Positions 16,326-23,863 of a DNA stretch of 37,619 bases are shown here, in pieces. How positions within the stretch are numbered: position 1 is the first letter of the stretch; every line of letters begins with the position of its first letter. Source of the stretch: CALVUJ01 sp045119835 (GTDB lineage Bacteria; Bacillota_I; Bacilli_A; RFN20; DUOF01); assembly GCA_045119835.1 (NCBI GenBank), contig JBGVED010000085.1:1-37619 (forward strand), in the 5' to 3' direction. The position numbers and the translations under genes were made by a program. Under the pieces are notes generated by a model. That model made no database searches. It was given only the letters and a program-made list of their open reading frames with translations, and was not told the DNA's origin.

Positions 16326-17544
16326 ATTTTTTATTTTTGTGGTTTAACTTCTTTACTAAGTCACATTGTTTTTTTATAACTGGATATAACTTTTCAAATT
16401 GAGATTTGGTAAGATTTGTATACCTTACCTCATTTATAAATATTGGCGCGGGATATTTATACGTATCAAACTCGTGTTTTAGTTCTTTTAAATTCATATC
16501 TGATTTTTTTTCTATTATTTGCCCAACATTAACAAACATCTCATTTTTAAAATAATCTATATATTGCTTTTTGCTTTCAAGTTTATCAATTGATATTGAT
16601 GGAACTATTATTTCATATAAATCTTTATCTATATCTTTAACAACTAGAAAATCTTCTTTTTTTATAGATTTATCTAGCATAAACTTTTCCATTTCTCTAC
16701 ATTTTCTTTTGTATAATGATATATCTTTTGTTTTGATAACATAGTTTGCTCCTGCTACATAATTTACTCCTTTATGTTGCCATTGCAGTGTTTTTTTATC
16801 TTCTTTATTTATTAAAAAATATATTAGTTCCTCTGCCGTTCCATTAAATGTTTGGCCATTATAATTATAATTATATTTTTTTCTCTTGTTATCGTATGTT
16901 GCTAAAGCATTGTCACTACCAAGCATTTGTTCACGATACTTTCTAGCCATATAGGAATAAGTTGAAGTTTTTTTATCGCTTGATAATTCATATTTTTCCT
17001 CTTCTAACATATCTATAAGTTTTCTTTTATGTAGATAACTTACCGGAACCTTCAAGTTATACTTAGCATCTATTCTAGCTATTTCTTGCTTGCTTCTAGC
17101 CATTTTTCTTTCAACAAAATGTTGAAGCATTAATGTTAAAAGTCTATGATTCCCATCTCCATAATTAAAATAATTTCCATCATTATCACAAACTATAGGA
17201 TATTCTTTTTTTGTGTTTTCAAAGCTACTAACTATATTAAATTTAAATTTCCCTATATTATCAAAAACAAAAGAATTAGCATCTGCATTTTCATACATAA
17301 ACCAATCTATAAGTCGCTTCTTTGAATGTGAATATCCTGAATTTTCAAAATAAATTGGAAGTATGCTAATCATATCTGGCACTATTACTCCGGTTCCAAC
17401 TTTGTGTGTTCTGTTGTAATTAACTTTATCATCGTAAGTTTCTCTTTCGGTAAATAAAAATTCTTTTACATTTTCATCGTTTAAAGATAGATTATATTTA
17501 TTCAAAAATTTTTCTAATATTCTTAACTTTTCTTCTCGTTTCAT
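16324..17544 (-). CDS. ParB/sulfiredoxin-like domain protein of unknown function
   Basis: 406 residues from the ATG at 17544, which follows AAGGGA; an ATG ten codons upstream has no such site. Residues 115-140 contain YFNYGDGNHRLLTLML, the G-x-x-R type motif of the ParB N-terminal/Srx fold, where the Gly-Asn-His-Arg loop binds or cleaves nucleotides. The N-terminal 110 residues and the lysine-rich C-terminal 250 residues are not recognised; no helix-turn-helix is obvious. It is a single-gene unit with its own promoter and shares a terminator with the convergent operon. It could be a nuclease, a CTP-binding switch or a kinase of the ParB-like fold. I would not call it a partition protein, since no ParA is nearby. 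Confidence 0.65.
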   Translation of the reverse strand: MKREEKLRILEKFLNKYNLSLNDENVKEFLFTERETYDDKVNYNRTHKVGTGVIVPDMISILPIYFENSGYSHSKKRLIDWFMYENADANSFVFDNIGKFKFNIVSSFENTKKEYPIVCDNDGNYFNYGDGNHRLLTLMLQHFVERKMARSKQEIARIDAKYNLKVPVSYLHKRKLIDMLEEEKYELSSDKKTSTYSYMARKYREQMLGSDNALATYDNKRKKYNYNYNGQTFNGTAEELIYFLINKEDKKTLQWQHKGVNYVAGANYVIKTKDISLYKRKCREMEKFMLDKSIKKEDFLVVKDIDKDLYEIIVPSISIDKLESKKQYIDYFKNEMFVNVGQIIEKKSDMNLKELKHEFDTYKYPAPIFINEVRYTNLTKSQFEKLYPVIKKQCDLVKKLNHKNKK

Positions 17545-17564
17545 AATAATCCCTTCTTTAAAAT

Positions 17565-17593
17565 ATTTTAACATTATTATTTTTTATTTCCAA
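17565..17593 (-). promoter_or_regulatory. Promoter of the ParB-like gene
   Basis: Minus strand: TTGGAA (17593-17588), 17 bases, TAAAAT (17570-17565), about 20 bases before the ATG at 17544 and just after the terminator of the next operon. Confidence 0.55.
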
Positions 17594-17603
17594 AATAAAT
17601 ATT

Positions 17604-17646
17604 AAAAAACCTAATGTTTTCCACATGGCGAGTGAATTACATTAGG
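17604..17646 (-). terminator. Terminator of the DUF2130-containing operon
   Basis: Minus strand: CCTAATGT (17646-17639) pairs with ACATTAGG (17617-17610), followed by six T. The 21-base loop is long and, for this genome, GC-rich (it contains CCATGTGG). It follows the 160-residue gene by a few bases. Confidence 0.75.
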
Positions 17647-17652
17647 CCTTTT

Positions 17653-18135
17653 TTATAATAAATCTACTTCTTCCTCAACTTCTTCAATCAGATTTTCATT
17701 AATTAATATTTCTATTTCTTTTTTACAACTTTCATTAAAGGCAATTGAATCATAGAAGAAATAAGGAAACTCATCTAATTTTAAGTTAACTAATTCTAAA
17801 ATTCTATCTTCAGCATCAATCATTATTGTCCAAGAAGATATGAAATTTTTAAAATTTTCATCCTCTACAACAAACAAAGCTTCTTCTCCATTACTATCTA
17901 AGCATGTATTATAAGACACATTGTTTTTCTTCAATGTTTTCAAAGAATCCTTGTTAGATAAAACTTCTTTTTGAAATTCTTTGTCATTAAACAAACTTTT
18001 TATTGTCTTAGAAATTAAACAATAATAGTCTATTTTAACATCTTTTTTTAAGTATGGTGGATCCGCTACATAGCCAAGTTCTTGCATTTTATTAAAATTT
18101 TCTTCATTCAATATAAGTTTGTATACTTTTGACAT
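17653..18135 (-). CDS. Acidic protein of unknown function, last gene of the DUF2130 operon
   Basis: 160 residues, not recognised. It starts at ATG 18135 after AGGTG, eight bases below the 75-residue module gene, and is followed directly by the operon terminator. The C-terminus is strongly acidic (NLIEEVEEEVDLL). The middle contains FVVEDENFKNFISSWTIMID, with mixed strand and helix. No membrane helix, signal peptide or catalytic motif is visible. The size, acidity and position as an end-of-operon gene are seen in antitoxin or immunity proteins, but this is a loose resemblance only. Confidence 0.65.
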   Translation of the reverse strand: MSKVYKLILNEENFNKMQELGYVADPPYLKKDVKIDYYCLISKTIKSLFNDKEFQKEVLSNKDSLKTLKKNNVSYNTCLDSNGEEALFVVEDENFKNFISSWTIMIDAEDRILELVNLKLDEFPYFFYDSIAFNESCKKEIEILINENLIEEVEEEVDLL

Positions 18136-18143
18136 ATGTTCAC

Positions 18144-18371
18144 CTATTTTAAGCCTAAAGCTTTCATCAAATATTTTTTTTGTTCTTTTGTACTCATTTT
18201 AACTAAATCTTCTGATAAATGATTTCCCATCAAATTAACTAAAGCATTAAGGGCATTGAAATCTATTTTATCATCAATAAACATTCTACAAAAACAGACA
18301 ACAATTTGATCATCGCTAAAACCTTGATTTTTCAATTCTTTTATTGCACTTTTTGCATCATTAATAGTCAT
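18144..18371 (-). CDS. Single-copy helical module protein (75 residues)
   Basis: 75 residues with AGGAGG before the ATG. The protein is one copy of a helical module that recurs in neighbouring genes. Residues 8-17 (SAIKELKNQG) align with SAIEELKEAG of the 297-residue protein at the same positions. The rest follows the shared pattern: S-D/E-D/E, an aromatic-rich helix ending MF, a K-I-D/N turn, then L-x-x-LMG and a closing MS-x-x-E-Q-K. In the three-copy protein this unit repeats every 80 residues. Function is unknown; the size suggests an adaptor or protein-binding domain. It lies 18 bases after the DUF2130 gene. Confidence 0.75.
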   Translation of the reverse strand: MTINDAKSAIKELKNQGFSDDQIVVCFCRMFIDDKIDFNALNALVNLMGNHLSEDLVKMSTKEQKKYLMKALGLK

Positions 18372-18389
18372 ATTTTTTGTCCTCCTTTT

Positions 18390-19859
18390 TTAATTTTCTT
18401 TCATTTCTTTTTTGTATTTTCGATTCATTTTAATTTCAAAATTTGATAATTTTGAATTTATTTCATTTATATAGTTATTAGTAATCTTATCGCAATATTC
18501 TGTAATTTTATTTGATGCGGTTTTTATACTTTCGTTCTGTTTGCATATTTCTAAAACGTTTTTTTCTAATGACTCTAATGGTTTATCTAAATAAGTTTTC
18601 TTTAAATTTTCGAATTCTTCCATTAACTCCATAGATTTTTTTAACTCTAATTTTTCTTTTTTATCTGCAAGTAAAATCTCTTTAAATCTTACTGTAAGTG
18701 AAGTAATCATATTTAAAAATGTCATTAAATAAGCAGGACGCACAACATACATATCTTTATATTCGTTAACTTTATAAATAATTAAATCATTCGGCTTATC
18801 TTTTTCTAAATTTGAAACAAGAACAGCGTACTTACAGCCTTTTTTTATTCTATTCTTATCCAGTTGTTTATAGTAGTCAGAATTACTTTTCTTGTTAACA
18901 GATTCAGGATTTTCATCTTTCATATCTAAGCAAACACTAGTTAATAATTCATTATCCAAACATTCTTCGTTAGCATAGACTTTAAATATGTAATCTGCTT
19001 TACTTCCTTTTACTTCATCTTCATCTCTTACAACTTCATTGTCCTTATACCATTTACAGTTAGACATACCATTTTGCATATATCCTAATACTTCGTTATT
19101 ACACCATGCTTCTAAATCTTCACCTGTTTGTTTTACATTAAGGGCTACTTTTTGTCTGTATAGCATGTCATATTCTTCTTGTTTTCTCTTTATAATTTCA
19201 TTCTTTTCATCAAGTTGCTTTAAGTAGGTTTCCTTTTGCTCATCTAATTTTTTCATTAATTCCATATCTTTATTTTTTAATGACAATTCTTTTTCGGAAT
19301 TTATTTTATCAATTTGTTCTTTTAATAAACTTGTTTCATGTGTATGTTTTTGAGTAAGTTTAAGTTTTTCAATCTCTATTTGTGAGTCGAAACTTTCTTT
19401 ATTATTTTTTAAATCACTTTTGATTTTTTCTATCTCAAAATCTTTTTTAGAAATTTCTTCATTAAATTTTTTTTCGTTTTCTCTGTTTATCTTTTCGATT
19501 TCTAAACTTTTATTAGCATCGTAGTTTGAAATGATTTTTGTTAATTCATTTATTTTATCCAAATATATTTTTTCGACTTCATATTCTTTTTCTTTTAATT
19601 TAGTTACTTCTTCTTTTTTTAATAATTCTATTTGTTTTTTCAACTCTTGTACTACTTTATTATTTTCTAATTCTATAATCTTTTTAGCTTCTTCTAACTT
19701 TTGAGAATATACTTTTTCTTTGCCGTCTTCAAATAACTCTTCAATCATTGATAAATCTATTTTTGAAAGCGAAGATAATTCAATATAATCCCCTTTACTT
19801 GCATCTTCTTCCAACACAAGTGTATTTTTATTTTTTACTATTACATTTATTTGCTTCAT
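18390..19859 (-). CDS. DUF2130 family protein: long coiled coil plus PD-(D/E)XK nuclease-like domain
   Basis: 489 residues; ATG after GAAGGGGG. After a short N-terminal strand region (residues 1-40), residues about 50-238 form an extended Glu/Lys-rich coiled coil. From about 242 comes the DUF2130 domain: GEDLEAWCNNEVLGYMQNG, then GSKADYIFKV with the candidate acidic residue Asp289, then CLDMKDEN (Asp312, Lys314) where most relatives have E-x-K, then YYKQLDKNR and YAVLVSNL. This order matches a restriction-endonuclease-like fold. The remaining 100 residues are helical again. The family is common but its role is not settled. Here it is the second gene of an operon with a small unknown protein on either side, a plausible nuclease effector. 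Confidence 0.85.
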   Translation of the reverse strand: MKQINVIVKNKNTLVLEEDASKGDYIELSSLSKIDLSMIEELFEDGKEKVYSQKLEEAKKIIELENNKVVQELKKQIELLKKEEVTKLKEKEYEVEKIYLDKINELTKIISNYDANKSLEIEKINRENEKKFNEEISKKDFEIEKIKSDLKNNKESFDSQIEIEKLKLTQKHTHETSLLKEQIDKINSEKELSLKNKDMELMKKLDEQKETYLKQLDEKNEIIKRKQEEYDMLYRQKVALNVKQTGEDLEAWCNNEVLGYMQNGMSNCKWYKDNEVVRDEDEVKGSKADYIFKVYANEECLDNELLTSVCLDMKDENPESVNKKSNSDYYKQLDKNRIKKGCKYAVLVSNLEKDKPNDLIIYKVNEYKDMYVVRPAYLMTFLNMITSLTVRFKEILLADKKEKLELKKSMELMEEFENLKKTYLDKPLESLEKNVLEICKQNESIKTASNKITEYCDKITNNYINEINSKLSNFEIKMNRKYKKEMKEN

Positions 19860-19879
19860 ATTTAATACCCCCTTCTTTA

Positions 19880-20389
19880 TTAAGCAACATAGTCTTCTTT
19901 AAATGTTTGCCTTAAATCGCATGTGTCTATTTCTGTTTCATGTTCTTTTACTAGTTCTATTGCTTTGTTTATATCTGTAAAATATTTCATCTCTACTTTG
20001 CAATTTAATTTGTTTAACAAATCTGATATTTCACCAACTAGTGTTAAATCTTTTTTATTAATTAAATTTTCAAGTTCTATAACTTCTTTTTCTTTATTTA
20101 ATTTTAAACTTTGTTTTTTTAAAAAGTCAAAAATTTCTTCAAAATTAAATTCATATAAATCTCTTTGTCCATTTTTTATCCCATGCCTTATAAGTAAATC
20201 TGCGATAGTGTTAACTAAATCATAATTTAAAAGATACTCTAATAAGTCTTTTTCACTATTTGACCAAACCCAACCACCAACATCCATTGAGCAAGAGCCA
20301 AAGCCAACAACTTTCTCTATCCATAAAAACTTGGTGTTTTCATTGATTTTTTTACTTGTAACTAATTCAATTAAATTTTCTTTATTCAT
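19880..20389 (-). CDS. Unknown protein of a local paralogous family (169 residues), operon leader gene
   Basis: 169 residues, not a family I know. ATG after GGAGG. Features: an N-terminal NLIELVTSKKINENTKFLWIEKV segment, a GGWVWS motif at residues 38-43, a helical middle, and the C-terminal DLRQTFKEDY. The same four landmarks occur in the gene at 23260-23712 (NIIKNV, GGFWVWS, TFKEDD), so the two are paralogues. It opens the operon that continues with the DUF2130 gene, the one-module gene and the 160-residue gene, and is preceded by a 13-bp leader hairpin. Function unknown. Confidence 0.72.
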   Translation of the reverse strand: MNKENLIELVTSKKINENTKFLWIEKVVGFGSCSMDVGGWVWSNSEKDLLEYLLNYDLVNTIADLLIRHGIKNGQRDLYEFNFEEIFDFLKKQSLKLNKEKEVIELENLINKKDLTLVGEISDLLNKLNCKVEMKYFTDINKAIELVKEHETEIDTCDLRQTFKEDYVA

Positions 20390-20412
20390 ATTAATACCTC
20401 CAAATTAATTTA

Positions 20413-20469
20413 TAAGACAGGCATTTAAGAAAGGAACGATAAGGAGTAAACACGATAATGCCTGCCTTA
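20413..20469 (-). promoter_or_regulatory. Structured 5' leader of the 169-residue gene
   Basis: On the minus strand UAAGGCAGGCAUU (20469-20457) pairs with AAUGCCUGUCUUA (20425-20413) over 13 pairs, one of them G-U, with a 31-base loop. The loop and arm contain TTATCGT twice (20458-20452 and 20442-20436) and CUCC, which could pair with the downstream GGAG. No U run follows, so it is not a simple terminator. The pairing uses the minus-strand wobble, which favours an RNA role on that strand. Confidence 0.55.
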
Positions 20470-20520
20470 CGAGTACTAATATAATATTTATTTTAAAATT
20501 TTTAAAACGATTTTCTTGTT

Positions 20521-20567
20521 AAAAATAAAATTATATATCTTTTTATATTATATATAAAAGATATATA
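20521..20567 (-). terminator. AT-only hairpin, probable terminator of the upstream module operon
   Basis: Minus strand: TATATATCTTTT (20567-20556) pairs with AAAAGATATATA (20543-20532), then a T-rich tract (20531-20521). It lies about 20 bases after the stop of the 297-residue gene. The remaining bases up to the 169-residue leader contain no gene I can see. Confidence 0.55.
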
Positions 20568-20588
20568 AAGTTTTGAATATTTTTTTAT

Positions 20589-21482
20589 TTATTTAAAATC
20601 TTCCTCTTTTAAGCTAAAAGAAATATTCTCCCAATATTTTTTTTCTTTATTATAAGCATATGGAGGATACCCTTTATATAATTCAATTATGGCTTGATCT
20701 AATTCTCCTTCATTCTTTTCTTCATCACTCATATTATTATACCATTGTAAATTTTCTTTTAAAGGTAACATCAATTTAGTGTCATTCAAATTTTTTAAAA
20801 TGTCTTTTTGTTTCTGTAAATCTTCATCAACTATTTCTTCTATTATTTCGTAACATTCTAAAATATTGTTTATTGCATATAATTCTTTCATGTTTATATG
20901 ATTGTTTAAAAATAACATTATAAAAGGTCTGATAATCCATTTTTCATTAACATTATGTTTTCTTAATATTTCTATTTTTTCTTCGTAGTATTTCATAATT
21001 GCAATATCTTTTTTTATATTATCTTTTCTAATATTTTTTAATAATTCTTTTTCGTTATCATTCAAACATTGAATAAATTCTTCTTCAAATTCCATATTTA
21101 AGTAATCCATAACCTTTGCAAATGTATCAAAATTTATCTTTTTCTCTTCATACATCAGTGCAAAAGAGTCTGCTAATTCTTCTTCACTCATTCCTTCTTT
21201 TTTTAATGTTTCAATTGATTCGAATACATCTTCAATGGAAACGTTATTGAAATCATCTTTTGGGTTATTACCCTTTAATGCAACGTTTTTTTGTTCTTCT
21301 TCACTCATGTTTAAAAAATCTTCATCTAATTCGTAGCCAAGCATCTCTAATATAGCTTGAAATTGTTCTAAATTAATTTTTCCTTCACTAAACATCAAGT
21401 AAATACTACAAGCAATATCTTCTTCGCTATTTCCTGCTTCTTTTAATTCCTCTATTGCACTTTCTAACTCTTCTTTTGTCAT
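20589..21482 (-). CDS. Three-copy helical module protein (297 residues)
   Basis: 297 residues, ATG after GAGGAAAAATAA. Three copies of a helical unit repeat at an exact 80-residue period: residues 1-67, 81-147 and 161-227. Aligned landmarks are SAIEELKEAG/ESIETLKKEG/EKIEILRKHN, then YLMFSEGKIN/ALMYEEKKIN/IMLFLNNHIN. The first two are clear; the third is weaker. The C-terminal 70 residues are different and contain YKGYPPYAYNKEKKYW. No membrane helix or signal is visible. The 75-residue gene at 18144 is a single free copy of the unit. The start overlaps the stop of the 279-residue gene by four bases (ATGA), so translation is coupled. Function unknown. Confidence 0.75.
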   Translation of the reverse strand: MTKEELESAIEELKEAGNSEEDIACSIYLMFSEGKINLEQFQAILEMLGYELDEDFLNMSEEEQKNVALKGNNPKDDFNNVSIEDVFESIETLKKEGMSEEELADSFALMYEEKKINFDTFAKVMDYLNMEFEEEFIQCLNDNEKELLKNIRKDNIKKDIAIMKYYEEKIEILRKHNVNEKWIIRPFIMLFLNNHINMKELYAINNILECYEIIEEIVDEDLQKQKDILKNLNDTKLMLPLKENLQWYNNMSDEEKNEGELDQAIIELYKGYPPYAYNKEKKYWENISFSLKEEDFK

Positions 21483-22318
21483 TTATTTTTCCTCCTTGAC
21501 TCTAAACTCCTGTACAACAAAACATAACCATCGTCAACGAGTTTTGGCACAACATATTTATATTTTTCTAGATATTCTTCAATTAGTTTATTATCTATCT
21601 TTGATAAATACGTTTCGGTTTTATCAAACTTTGTATAATATTGCTTTGTTTTATATATATCAATAAATTCTCGTTCTACAATTTTAAAAATAACTTTTAT
21701 AGTATTAGATATTTTGTAATCTCCAATACTATATAATAAATATTCACTATCTAAAACAAACTCATTCCACCAATAATAGTATTCATATTCATCAAACCCC
21801 ATTTGAGTAAGTTTTCCTAAAACGTGATATTTAATATAATCAATACCTTTTTTTATTTCTTCATCATTACTTTTATAGTTTTTAAACAAGGCATCTAATA
21901 ATGAGTAATCATTTTCATAGCATTCTTTTATATAAGAATTATTTGTTTTAAAAACATTTTCATCTATCAAATATTTTATTTTAATTAAATATAAAGCGGA
22001 TAAAGTTAATCGTCTACTACCAACATCTTTTAAATAATTTATTAATGTCATGGTTTTATCTTTTGAAAGGGCTACTTTTGCTGTAAGAGTAACATATTCA
22101 TCATGATTAAAATCTTTATTAGAGCCATACTTAGGCTTTTCAAATACTACACCATACCCTCTAACTTTAAACAAATAATTTATATTGTCAAACAAATCAT
22201 AATCATATCTATTTTCCTCACATATTTTATAAAAATATTCTATGACTTTGTCTTTATTTAGTAATTCCACTTCTTTTTTTCTTAATTCTAAATACAAGCT
22301 ATATATATCATTTTTCAT
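21479..22318 (-). CDS. Unknown protein, paralogue of the adjacent 308-residue protein
   Basis: 279 residues, no recognised family. It overlaps the upstream gene by 11 bases and the downstream gene by four. It aligns over much of its length with the upstream protein: YVTLTAKVALSKDKTM with a matching NYLADKAQGSKKYM, the following YLKDV/YVEKL and LSALYLIKIK/YYALEFVKLK, and SNTIKVIFKI with ANSIKVNFLI. It has a WW pair in EYYYWWNEFVLDSEY and ends in RRKNK. It is probably all helical and soluble. The role is unknown, but retention of two diverged copies side by side suggests a paired complex. Confidence 0.7.
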   Translation of the reverse strand: MKNDIYSLYLELRKKEVELLNKDKVIEYFYKICEENRYDYDLFDNINYLFKVRGYGVVFEKPKYGSNKDFNHDEYVTLTAKVALSKDKTMTLINYLKDVGSRRLTLSALYLIKIKYLIDENVFKTNNSYIKECYENDYSLLDALFKNYKSNDEEIKKGIDYIKYHVLGKLTQMGFDEYEYYYWWNEFVLDSEYLLYSIGDYKISNTIKVIFKIVEREFIDIYKTKQYYTKFDKTETYLSKIDNKLIEEYLEKYKYVVPKLVDDGYVLLYRSLESRRKNK

Positions 22319-23234
22319 CTTCCATTACCCCCTTTGTTATAAGATCAAATAGAGGCAAATATCCATTACAAAGTTCGTTTACAATTTCTTTATTCTCTTT
22401 ATAGAATTTTTCAATATTTAATATTTTGCTATTTAATAAGCTGTCTACGTAATTTTTTAATATTTTTTTTATTGTTGTTTTGTTTATATCATATTCGTTT
22501 TTATCTAACCATTTCTTATTGTAAATCAAAAAATTAACTTTTATAGAATTAGCTACTTTAACATCTAAATTAACTAAAGTTTGTTCCATATAATAAATAA
22601 ACAGCTTTTCTATTTGTACTTTTTTATATGAACTTTCTTCTTTTAAATACATCCCCATTTTATCATTCATAAATTTTTCGCAAAATTCTTTGATTTTCGA
22701 AGAATCTTTATTTAAAGGGTTACTTACCGCAAAGCCCCATAAATCCCTCAAATTTTTAATTTTTCGGCCATTAAATGTATAATCTGTCATACTATCTGTA
22801 ACCAAGTAGTAATCATTATCGTTTTCAAACTCAATACTTTTCAATTTAACAAATTCCAATGCATAATATTTTAATGGAATTTCCTTTAATTTTTCTACAT
22901 AACCTAAAAATTTATTCATATATTTTTTAGAACCCTGCGCTTTATCTGCTAGATAATTAAAGTACTTTTTATCAAAAGAATATTTTTTTGATATTATAGG
23001 ATTTTGATAATCGAAATCGTATTCTGTAACGTAATCTTTATTATTTCTTAGCATGTAAAGCGGCTTATAATCATATTCTTCATTCCACATAACATTTAAT
23101 TTGTTATAAATATATTTCAAATCCGCTAAAGAAAAAACACAATCACTAAAAAGTTCATTAGCAAACTCAATTATCTCTTCATTAGAAAAATTTTCATGTT
23201 TACATTGATAAATAAAGCAATCTTCACTTTTCAT
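22308..23234 (-). CDS. Unknown protein with a module-like N-terminus, paralogue of the 279-residue protein
   Basis: 308 residues; ATG after GGTGGTG. Residues about 10-60 (NFSNEEIIEFANELFSDCVF, then LADLKYIYNKLNVMWNEEY) follow the same helix pattern and spacing as the helical unit of the 297- and 75-residue proteins; this is a weaker match than those. The rest is the paralogous region shared with the next gene, containing YLVTDSMTDYTFNGRKIKNL and ANSIKVNFLIYNKKW. No transmembrane helix or known catalytic motif. It is the second gene of the operon that begins at 23712, 26 bases after that gene's stop. Confidence 0.7.
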   Translation of the reverse strand: MKSEDCFIYQCKHENFSNEEIIEFANELFSDCVFSLADLKYIYNKLNVMWNEEYDYKPLYMLRNNKDYVTEYDFDYQNPIISKKYSFDKKYFNYLADKAQGSKKYMNKFLGYVEKLKEIPLKYYALEFVKLKSIEFENDNDYYLVTDSMTDYTFNGRKIKNLRDLWGFAVSNPLNKDSSKIKEFCEKFMNDKMGMYLKEESSYKKVQIEKLFIYYMEQTLVNLDVKVANSIKVNFLIYNKKWLDKNEYDINKTTIKKILKNYVDSLLNSKILNIEKFYKENKEIVNELCNGYLPLFDLITKGVMEDEK

Positions 23235-23259
23235 GTTATCACCACCTAAATTTTATCAT

Positions 23260-23712
23260 TTAATAATCTTTCAAACAATAGTCGTCTTCTTTAAAAGTTT
23301 TATTTAAGTCTATATAAATGTTAGAATTATTTTTTATCACTTTTTTTAATCCCTCATCAATAGTTTTAAAAATATAAAACTTACATCTTTTATTTACATA
23401 TATATATTTATCTATAAAATCATTTATTTTAACAACAATCTTTTTTGCCTCATTTAAAGTTTTTGTCTCTTCAATATCATTTAATATTTTTAATGTTTCG
23501 TTATCTTTTTTTAAAAATGTTTTAATTTCATCATTTAAAGTTCTATATTTTCTTATACAGGTTATTGAGCAATATAAAAAATATTTTATTTTTTCTAAAT
23601 CAACACTCCAAACCCAAAATCCGCCTTTTTTTATATGTTTTATTTCAACATAAACCAGTATTGTGTTAGCGACTATTTTTTCTTTTCTAACATTTTTTAT
23701 TATGTTTTTTAT
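23260..23712 (-). CDS. Unknown protein (150 residues) without ATG/GTG/TTG start; paralogue of the 169-residue protein
   Basis: An open minus-strand frame runs from 23772 to a TAA at 23260-23262, but there is no ATG, GTG or TTG in its 5' half. An AAGGGGGAG ribosome binding site (23727-23719) is followed after six bases by ATA at 23712-23710. Starting there, the protein aligns from its first residues with the 169-residue protein of the next operon: NIIKNVRKEKIVANT against NLIELVTSKKINENT, GGFWVWS against GGWVWS, and the end DLNKTFKEDD against DLRQTFKEDY. The single available ATG nearby is out of frame and stops after six codons. So either ATA is used as start or a former ATG has mutated. Function unknown. 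Confidence 0.65.
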   Translation of the reverse strand: MKNIIKNVRKEKIVANTILVYVEIKHIKKGGFWVWSVDLEKIKYFLYCSITCIRKYRTLNDEIKTFLKKDNETLKILNDIEETKTLNEAKKIVVKINDFIDKYIYVNKRCKFYIFKTIDEGLKKVIKNNSNIYIDLNKTFKEDDYCLKDY

Positions 23713-23731
23713 ATTTATCTCCCCCTTAGAT

Positions 23732-23783
23732 GCAAATAAAAAATATAGTAAAGTTATTTGCTTTTGATATCTTTACTATATTT
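23732..23783 (-). promoter_or_regulatory. Leader with two mutually exclusive hairpins before the ATA-start gene
   Basis: Minus strand: a 13-bp perfect stem (23783-23771 with 23753-23741, AAATATAGTAAAG) and an 8-bp perfect stem (23761-23754 GCAAATAA with 23739-23732). Each uses sequence inside the other's loop or flank, so they probably alternate. The second ends four bases before AAGGGGGAG. The first, followed by T-rich sequence, could also end the upstream transcript. An attenuator-like role is inferred. Confidence 0.5.
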
Positions 23784-23863
23784 AAAATTTATTAGTCTTT
23801 AAATATTATTTATTTGGGGTTTATTCATTATATTTTATTTATATGAATATAAAAAAATATATA

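Noticed and set aside
16324..17544. Chromosome or plasmid partition ParB
   Set aside because: No ParA gene, no parS-like palindrome cluster and no helix-turn-helix region were visible.
23260..23712. Frameshift in the ATA-start gene, using the out-of-frame ATG near 23693
   Set aside because: That ATG lies about 25 bases from the ribosome binding site and stops after six codons, whereas the ATA frame aligns with the paralogue from its first residues without any shift.
23732..23783. H-type pseudoknot formed by both leader stems together
   Set aside because: The 13-bp stem would have to be crossed by a one-base loop, which is sterically implausible; alternative folds fit better.
23822..23849. 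Terminator of the MazG-like gene
   Set aside because: A 7-bp inverted repeat (TATTCAT/ATGAATA) is present but no T run follows on the minus strand; the 23741-23783 stem is a better candidate for a 3' end.
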